Source: Rothia sp035916755 (GTDB lineage Bacteria; Actinomycetota; Actinomycetes; Actinomycetales; Micrococcaceae). From it: DNA of 64,000 nucleotides. The notes under the pieces are model-generated. The model ran no database searches, was not told the origin of the DNA, and worked only from the letters and a program-made list of their open reading frames with translations. The position numbers and the translations under genes were made by a program. The stretch covers positions 186,001 to 250,000 of the forward strand of contig NZ_JAYWIX010000004.1 in assembly GCF_035916755.1 (NCBI RefSeq). The letters run 5' to 3'. Positions 59,244-64,000 of this stretch are shown piece after piece (position 1 is the first letter of the stretch; each line of letters starts with the position of its first letter).

Positions 59244-61223
59244 ATGATGGGTGAATACATGGACCAGCAGGTTCCTGAAACTATCGATCAGCGCTACGAG
59301 GTCGGGGCCGTTATCGGCTCCGGCGCCATGGCGACCGTCTACGAGGCGGTTGATACACGCCTGGGGCGCAAGGTTGCGCTCAAGGTTCTGCGGACTGAGC
59401 ATGCTCAGGACGTCATCTTCCGCGCCCGTTTTCAGCGCGAGGCAGAGGCCGTTGCGGCCCTCAACCACCGCTCTATCGTGGGTGTCTACGACACCGGCTC
59501 CTTCGATATTCAGGTAGGTAGCTCCGAGGTCTCTGTGCCCTTCATGGTCATGGAGCTGGTTCAAGGCACCACCCTGCGCGACGCCATGTCTCGCGGCGAG
59601 GTCGACCAGGCCCAGGCCCTAGCCTACGGTGTGCAGATTCTTGAGGCTCTCGATTACAGCCACAGCGCAGGTATCGTGCACCGCGATATCAAGCCCGCCA
59701 ACGTCATGATTCTGCCCCAGACAGCAGAGGACCGTGAGCTGGACGAGCCCGGTCAGATTAAGGTCATGGACTTCGGCATTGCCCGCGCCGCCGAAGAAGC
59801 TGGTGACGCCCTGACCAAGGCCAACACGGTCATGGGCACTGCCCGCTACATCTCCCCCGAGCAGGCCCGCGGCGAGACCGTCGAGGCCCGTAGCGATGTC
59901 TACTCGGCTGCCTGCGTGGTGTACGAGATGCTGGCTGGGCGTTCACCGTTTGACGCCCCCACCAACGTGGAACTGGCCGGTAAGCACCTGAGCGAGACGC
60001 CTCAGCCGCCCAGCGCTTTCGCCTCAGAAGAGGTCTCCCCTGCTCTCGATGCCGCTGTGCTCAAGGGCCTGGCCAAGAACCCTGCCAGCCGTTACCAGAG
60101 CGCCGGCGAATTCGCGTCCGCCCTCAAAGATGCCCAAAGCAGCATACTTACCGGTAGCGACCAGGACCCCACCGAAGCAACCACCGCTTTCGGTGCGGCT
60201 ACCCTGGGCGCAGGCGCCGCAGCAGGCGCTGTCGCCGCCACTCCTCGCGAAACCGAAGAAGCCGGCATTGGCAGCTTCTTCGACAACGCCCAGTCTGAAT
60301 ACACCGACGAAGAACTCTACGGTTACGGCTACGGTCAGGACCCTGCTAAGGCCCGCAAAAAGCGCCGCCGCAGCGCCTGGAGCAAGGCTCTCACCACTAT
60401 GCTCATCCTCCTGCTGGCAGCTTTCGGTGTAGGCTCTGTGCTCTACTACCAGGCCAAGCTCAACGAGGTTCCCGTGCACGTGGTTCCTGCGGTTCAGGGG
60501 CTCACCAAGGAAGAGGCTGAAACCCAGCTGCGTAACCTGAACTTCGCGCTCAAGTTCGAAGAAGAGCACTCCGACACCATCCCCAAGGGTTCAGTTATCA
60601 AGACCTCCCCCGTGACCGGCCTCGAAGCTGAAGAGGGCAGTGAGATTGTTGTGACTGTATCGTCCGGCCCGGCTGTACTGACCGTACCTGCCAACCTTGA
60701 GGGCCAGAGTGAACAGTACGTGCGTGAGACTCTCACGAACGCTGGCTTCGTGCCCGGCCGCACCACCACCGTCAATAGCCCCACCATCCCCGTGGGCATG
60801 GTTGTTGGTGTAACCCCCGGCTCCGGCGAACAGGCCGATGCCGGTGCGACCATCGATATCATTCTCTCCAACGGTAAGGTTGAGGTCCCCAGCCTGGTCG
60901 GCCTGAGCCGCGATGCCGCTATCGCAGCACTGACCGCATCAGATACCCTGCTGAGCACCAATATCGAAACCGTCACCACCACCGCCCAGCCCGCTGGCAC
61001 CGTTATCTCGCAGAGTGCCACTGCCGGAACCCTGATTGAGCAGGGTTCAACCGTGACTATTCGCGTGGCGGTTGCCCCTGTAGCGACCAGCGCCCCCAGT
61101 GCGGCAGCTACTACCGCACCGAGTGCAGCGGCTACGGCCCAGGCCACCCAGCCTGCCGCTACGGCCACTGCCCAGGCAACCCCGAGCGCAGCAGCGAGCG
61201 CAAGCGGTAACAACAACGACTAG
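59244..61223 (+). CDS. pknB: Serine/threonine protein kinase PknB with three PASTA repeats
   Basis: 659 residues from the ATG at 59244; the ATG at 59259 is an alternative. Kinase motifs: IGSGAMATVYEAVD, VALKVLRTE, HRDIKPANVMI, DFGIARAAEE, VMGTARYISPEQARGE. The helix TTMLILLLAAFGVGSVLYYQ (about 389-408) is followed by three PASTA repeats (about 413-615; starts VHVVPAVQGLTKEEAETQL, LTVPANLEGQSEQYVRETL, VEVPSLVGLSRDAAIAAL) that bind muropeptides or lipid II, then an Ala/Thr-rich tail. It senses cell-wall state. The mycobacterial protein has four PASTA repeats. It closes the operon, ending at a strong terminator. Confidence 0.92.
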   Translation: MMGEYMDQQVPETIDQRYEVGAVIGSGAMATVYEAVDTRLGRKVALKVLRTEHAQDVIFRARFQREAEAVAALNHRSIVGVYDTGSFDIQVGSSEVSVPFMVMELVQGTTLRDAMSRGEVDQAQALAYGVQILEALDYSHSAGIVHRDIKPANVMILPQTAEDRELDEPGQIKVMDFGIARAAEEAGDALTKANTVMGTARYISPEQARGETVEARSDVYSAACVVYEMLAGRSPFDAPTNVELAGKHLSETPQPPSAFASEEVSPALDAAVLKGLAKNPASRYQSAGEFASALKDAQSSILTGSDQDPTEATTAFGAATLGAGAAAGAVAATPRETEEAGIGSFFDNAQSEYTDEELYGYGYGQDPAKARKKRRRSAWSKALTTMLILLLAAFGVGSVLYYQAKLNEVPVHVVPAVQGLTKEEAETQLRNLNFALKFEEEHSDTIPKGSVIKTSPVTGLEAEEGSEIVVTVSSGPAVLTVPANLEGQSEQYVRETLTNAGFVPGRTTTVNSPTIPVGMVVGVTPGSGEQADAGATIDIILSNGKVEVPSLVGLSRDAAIAALTASDTLLSTNIETVTTTAQPAGTVISQSATAGTLIEQGSTVTIRVAVAPVATSAPSAAATTAPSAAATAQATQPAATATAQATPSAAASASGNNND

Positions 61224-61234
61224 GTCGTGCTCAA

Positions 61235-61290
61235 CCTATAAGAAAGCCGCCCTCCCCATGTGTGGGGAGGGCGGCTTTCTTATAGGGGTT
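61235..61290. terminator. Strong bidirectional terminator
   Basis: CCTATAAGAAAGCCGCCCTC CCCA (61235-61258) and its perfect 24-bp complement (61262-61285) with a 3-nt loop, followed by GGTTTTTGG. It ends pknB and the convergent amidotransferase gene. Confidence 0.9.
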
Positions 61291-61310
61291 TTTGGGCTAT
61301 CAAGCTGGTG

Positions 61311-61952
61311 TTAGGCTGCTGGTTCAATGAGGGGAGAGAGGGTCGCACCCAGGGCTGCAGCCCCTTCTAGGCCTACTTCTTCGAGCCAGTTACCGAGCAT
61401 GAGGTAGCCACCTTCTGTAAGTACCGATTCGGGGTGGAACTGTACACCGTGCAGGGGGGCGGTAACGTGGCGCAGACCCATGATGATGCCGTTATCGGTG
61501 CTAGAGGTAACCTCTAGCTCAGCGGGGAGGGTGGCAGGTTCAACGGCGAGGGAGTGGTAGCGGGTGGCGGTGAAGGGGCTGGGCAGGCCCTTGAAGACTG
61601 ACTGGCCGGTGTGCACCAGCTGGGATGTCTTACCGTGCATGAGCTCGGGGGCGTGGCCCACAACTCCGCCGAAGGCTTCGGCGAGGGCCTGGTGGCCCAG
61701 GCAGACGCCGAGCAGGGGCTTATGAGCGGTCTTGGCCCATTTGATTACGTCGATGATGACGCCCGCTTCGGCAGGGTTGCCGGGGCCGGGCGAGACAAGC
61801 ACGCCGTCGTGCTCCTGGGCCAGGGCTATGGTCTCGTCAAGACTCAGTTCGTCGTTACGAATAACGGTGGTTTCAGCGCCGAGCTGCTGGATGTAACCGA
61901 CCAGGGTAAAGACGAAGCTGTCGTAGTTATCGATAACGAGGATTTTGGTCAT
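61311..61952 (-). CDS. Glutamine amidotransferase, anthranilate or aminodeoxychorismate synthase component II
   Basis: 213 residues. Type 1 glutamine amidotransferase motifs: VIDNYDSFVFTLVGYI, LVSPGPGNPAEAG, GVCLGHQALAEAFGG (nucleophile Cys84) and GVQFHPESVLTEGG (His173, Glu175). It splits glutamine to feed ammonia to a TrpE- or PabB-like partner, which is not in the window. In mycobacteria the trpG/pabA gene lies at this position next to pknB, and probably serves folate as well as tryptophan. It is transcribed opposite to pknB, towards the shared terminator. Confidence 0.92.
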   Translation of the reverse strand: MTKILVIDNYDSFVFTLVGYIQQLGAETTVIRNDELSLDETIALAQEHDGVLVSPGPGNPAEAGVIIDVIKWAKTAHKPLLGVCLGHQALAEAFGGVVGHAPELMHGKTSQLVHTGQSVFKGLPSPFTATRYHSLAVEPATLPAELEVTSSTDNGIIMGLRHVTAPLHGVQFHPESVLTEGGYLMLGNWLEEVGLEGAAALGATLSPLIEPAA

Positions 61953-62016
61953 GGCACCTGCCCTTTCGTGATGGTGTCTTGATTCTATCGCACGGGGTGG
62001 GGCGGGCGTCCGGTGC

Positions 62017-62178
62017 TTATTGCTCTATGGTCACGTCGGTGTTGAAGGGGCTGTACTCGGCGAAGTGGGGGAAGACGTATTCCATGAGCAGGTAGACGGC
62101 GGCCGCTATCAGGGCGATAGCGATGATGATGCGCAGCCACAGGGGGCCGGGTAGGTGACGGAAAATCCAGGCGTACAT
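62017..62178 (-). CDS. Small membrane protein (53 aa)
   Basis: ATG 62178 to TAA 62017. It reads MYAWIFRHLPGPLWLRIIIA, then IALIAAAVYLLMEYVFPHFA, then EYSPFNTDVTIEQ: a short N-terminal amphipathic stretch, one helix and an outside tail. The pattern RxLPGPxWxR followed by a helix and a PxF-N-DV-T ending recurs next to trpG/pabA in related Actinomycetota, as far as I recall, so it is likely real. It lies between the sortase gene (33 bp upstream) and the amidotransferase gene, in the same operon orientation. A ribosome site AAGGAACCCC is 4 nt upstream. Confidence 0.7.
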   Translation of the reverse strand: MYAWIFRHLPGPLWLRIIIAIALIAAAVYLLMEYVFPHFAEYSPFNTDVTIEQ

Positions 62179-62211
62179 GGGGTTCCTTGGGGTGGACGGC
62201 GGTGGTTGGCT

Positions 62212-63030
62212 TTAGCCGGCGATGGCGGCGATTTCTTCGGGGGCGCCTGCTTCAGCAGGCTGCCAGCTGACGAATTCGGCGTGAACTATGTAGCGTTCGG
62301 TATCGCCGTAGCGGGGGTGGCAGCTGGTGAGGGTGAGTAGGCGGCGGTCTGCGTCGGCGAGGGGCGCTTCGGGCTGGTCGGGGTTAGGGGCGATGACCTC
62401 TATCTGGGTAGGGAGCACAATCTTGTGCTCGTAGACCCGGTAGGTGTAGTAGCCCTCGGCGGTGCGCACGTAGATGTTGTCGCCGTTTTGGAGCAGGTCG
62501 ATGTTATCGAGCACTGCACCGTTGGTTTGGCGGTGACCTGCTAGGGCGAAGTTGCCGTATTCACCGGGCATCTGGCTGCTGGGGTAGCGCCCCAGGCCCA
62601 GAGTGTCGAGCACGTCGGTACCTACACCTTCGGCGAGGGGCCGGGCGTAGTTTTGGCCCAGGCGGGGAATGTAGACCACGCCGTAGGCCTGCCCGTAGGC
62701 AGGCGGGGTGGCAACCGGTGGGTTGGCGGGGTCATAGTCGGGTACGACGTTTTCGGACGCCGCCCCCTCGGTCTTCTCCCCCTGGCCGGTGGTAGCAGGG
62801 CCGGGGCGTCCGCTGCCGCTGTTGAATTCTTGGATGAGACTGTCGACGGCCTGCTGCTGGGTGCGGTTGGCGTCGATGTTGGTCCACCAGAGCTGCCAGG
62901 CGACGAACAGGAGCAAGATAAGGCCCGCCGTAATCAGAAGTTCACCGACGATTTGGATAACCCATTGCAGGGGGGTACGGCTAGCAGGGGGACGCGCGCG
63001 GCGGCTAGCGGTGGGGGCTGCTGTGGTCAC
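62212..63030 (-). CDS. srtE: Class E sortase
   Basis: 272 residues. A cytoplasmic basic start, one helix (QIVGELLITAGLILLLFVAWQLWW, region about 25-49), a long variable linker, then the sortase domain (about 115-258). The catalytic set is visible: His166 in LAGHRQTNG, Cys237 in LTSCHPRYG and Arg246 in DTERYIVHAEFV. Class E enzymes of high-GC Gram-positives anchor LAXTG proteins, and the window encodes two such proteins (LAYTG at 25709-27805, LANTG at 45730-48162). It heads a small operon with the 53-aa membrane protein. Confidence 0.9.
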   Translation of the reverse strand: MTTAAPTASRRARPPASRTPLQWVIQIVGELLITAGLILLLFVAWQLWWTNIDANRTQQQAVDSLIQEFNSGSGRPGPATTGQGEKTEGAASENVVPDYDPANPPVATPPAYGQAYGVVYIPRLGQNYARPLAEGVGTDVLDTLGLGRYPSSQMPGEYGNFALAGHRQTNGAVLDNIDLLQNGDNIYVRTAEGYYTYRVYEHKIVLPTQIEVIAPNPDQPEAPLADADRRLLTLTSCHPRYGDTERYIVHAEFVSWQPAEAGAPEEIAAIAG

Positions 63031-63160
63031 ATCTCACCTCGGCGTGGGACGGTTGCGGGGACTGTTCAATGTTAGAACATTTTCAGGTGGTACGGTTAAA
63101 ATCGTCCCTGACCGTATATTTTGTAAACTGCCGGGAGCGTGCTCCCCTACTGGAGGAAAA

Positions 63161-63436
63161 GTGGCTGAGTCGAAGTCTATTCGTGACGAGGATTTTGAAG
63201 AGGCGGAGCTGCGCCGCGTTGCTGAGTCGATGTACAGCGACGATGACTTCCCGTCGCCGACCCCCCTCTGGTATCGCGTGATTATGTTCGCCATGATTGT
63301 GATTGGCGTACTGTGGATCATTACTTTCTATATCTCCCAGTCGGTGTACCCGATTCCGGGTATCGGTAACTGGAATATCGGTATCGGCATTGGCTTCATG
63401 ATGGTGGGTCTGGTTATGACCACCCGCTGGCGCTAG
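63161..63436 (+). CDS. crgA: Cell division protein CrgA
   Basis: 91 residues from the GTG at 63161, preceded by GGAGGA. A short acidic cytoplasmic part (DEDFEEAELRRVAESMYSDD) with the conserved FPSPTPLWYRVIMFAMIVIG start of helix 1 (region), then SQSVYPIPGIGNWNIGIGIGF and a second helix. CrgA is an actinobacterial two-helix protein that binds FtsZ, FtsQ, FtsI and the PBPs at the septum. Its position near pknB and trpG is conserved in mycobacteria. It is divergent from the sortase operon, with about 130 bp between. Confidence 0.93.
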   Translation: MAESKSIRDEDFEEAELRRVAESMYSDDDFPSPTPLWYRVIMFAMIVIGVLWIITFYISQSVYPIPGIGNWNIGIGIGFMMVGLVMTTRWR

Positions 63437-63445
63437 GGTGCCGCT

Positions 63446-63631
63446 GTGGCTGAGAAGAAACCTGAGACAACCAACCCCTCGAACTTAGCGCCGGTTGATC
63501 CGAACGAGACGCTGGAGCAGCGCGCCGATATTCGTGCCGCCCGGTTTGAGACCAAGCTGCGCCGGTGGGCGCTGTTTGGTGTGGTTGCCGCTGTGGCTAT
63601 TTATTTTGTGTGGCAGGCGGTGGCGAGCTAG
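63446..63631 (+). CDS. Small membrane protein downstream of crgA
   Basis: 61 residues from the GTG at 63446, 9 bp after crgA. A polar N-terminus (ETTNPSNLAPVDPNETLEQR), a basic amphipathic helix and one membrane helix (RWALFGVVAAVAIYFVWQAVA). It is probably in an operon with crgA. No family is recognised. It ends 18 bp before a terminator hairpin. Confidence 0.65.
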   Translation: MAEKKPETTNPSNLAPVDPNETLEQRADIRAARFETKLRRWALFGVVAAVAIYFVWQAVAS

Positions 63632-63649
63632 GCGTCCGCCCCCTCCTTT

Positions 63650-63684
63650 ATCCCCGTTACCGGCCTACGGTAGCGGGGATTTTT
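63650..63684. terminator. Terminator between the crgA operon and the ArsB-like gene
   Basis: ATCCCCGTTACCG pairs with CGGTAGCGGGGAT and is followed by TTTT. The stop and last codons of the convergent transporter gene lie inside it. Confidence 0.75.
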
Positions 63685-64000
63685 GTGTGCGATAAAAGGC
63701 AATCAGCACTGTAAGGGCTAGGAGCTCTACCAGGGTTTGGGTGAGTACCGCCAGGGGCATGAGGGCGGACGCCGGTTCGTCGGCTAGAGCGGTTGATAGG
63801 CCGAGAACCAGGGGCAGTATCACGAGGGCATTTCGGGTGACTGCTGAAAAGGTGAGGGCGACCCGCTCGGGTGCGGGTAGGTCCCTGCCCCAGCGGCGGA
63901 GCAGGGAGCCAGAAAGCAACCCCATACATATAGCGTATAAGGCATATAGGTAGGCCAGGGGTATAAGGTACGAGGCAAGACGGGTAACATGAACGGCATA
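63665..64000 (-). CDS. Bile acid:sodium symporter/arsenite efflux (ACR3-like) protein, 3' part
   Basis: 112 codons visible, open to the window edge; the start lies beyond position 64000. It contains helices around ASYLIPLAYLYALYAICMGL, then RVALTFSAVTRNALVILPLV, LGLSTALADEPASALMPLAV and LTQTLVELLALTVLIAF. The SAVTRNALVILPLVL stretch, in a helix with polar residues, is typical of the last helices of the ACR3/BASS family (the motif is ATRRNAP- or TRNF-like). The family exports arsenite or imports organic anions; the substrate cannot be told from this fragment. The tail ends YRTQKSPLP, inside the terminator. Confidence 0.72.
   Translation of the reverse strand, partial: YAVHVTRLASYLIPLAYLYALYAICMGLLSGSLLRRWGRDLPAPERVALTFSAVTRNALVILPLVLGLSTALADEPASALMPLAVLTQTLVELLALTVLIAFYRTQKSPLP

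Overview
The window is a 64 kb stretch of a high-GC Gram-positive chromosome, most likely a Rothia-like member of the Micrococcaceae (Actinomycetota). Three things point there: strong GC bias at third codon positions; the actinobacterial block tRNA-Leu, fhaA, fhaB, pstP, rodA, pbpA, pknA, pknB, trpG/pabA, crgA, which lies near oriC in mycobacteria and relatives; and surface proteins with LAXTG sorting signals plus a class E sortase. The genus is an inference from gene content, since no rRNA is present.

Layout. 1-4.7 kb is a defence-type island: the 5' two-thirds of mcrC, mcrB with an AT-rich 5' third, a Fic AMPylase in the same operon, a decayed four-repeat type I-E CRISPR array without cas genes, and a frameshifted, truncated MFS pseudogene. 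4.7-15 kb holds housekeeping and transport genes: a lipoprotein, a ThDP-dependent decarboxylase, a MacAB-like efflux system, a DUF805 protein and a sugar porter. 15-25.3 kb is a 5-oxoproline locus (pxpA, fused pxpBC, fused biotin carboxylase-BCCP, GntR regulator, NRAMP-like transporter). It is interrupted by two foreign cassettes: a DUF559 nuclease-like gene bracketed by two 67-bp palindromic repeats, and a low-GC XRE-ImmA/IrrE operon. A shared 13-bp operator (ATTGTTGAACAAT) precedes pxpBC and the transporter gene.

25.6-32.1 kb is an anchored-repeat ABC transporter operon: an LAYTG wall protein, a ZnuA-like binding protein with an inserted surface domain, a membrane-anchored surface protein, an ATPase and a permease. 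It sits behind a Zur/Fur-like box, so zinc or another metal is the likely cargo. 32-35.3 kb holds a monooxygenase-fold protein, an NrtR-like NUDIX regulator, a nuclease-fold lipoprotein and superoxide dismutase. 35.4-35.9 kb is an intergenic cluster of DnaA boxes. 36-43 kb is a sodium-transport cluster (MarR, two NhaA paralogues, an AGCS symporter, an APC permease) with two structured leaders. 43.6-51 kb holds an epimerase, an LANTG-anchored 5'-nucleotidase, an alcohol dehydrogenase and DUF808. 51.2-64 kb is the near-origin signalling and cell-wall cluster, a class E sortase operon, crgA, and the 3' part of an ArsB/ACR3-like transporter gene.

Across the whole window the 7-mer GGACGCC (either strand) is strongly over-represented, about 75 copies by eye against about 20 expected from base composition. 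It is enriched between genes and often forms the inverted arms of terminators, which is how DNA uptake sequences behave in Neisseria and Pasteurellaceae.
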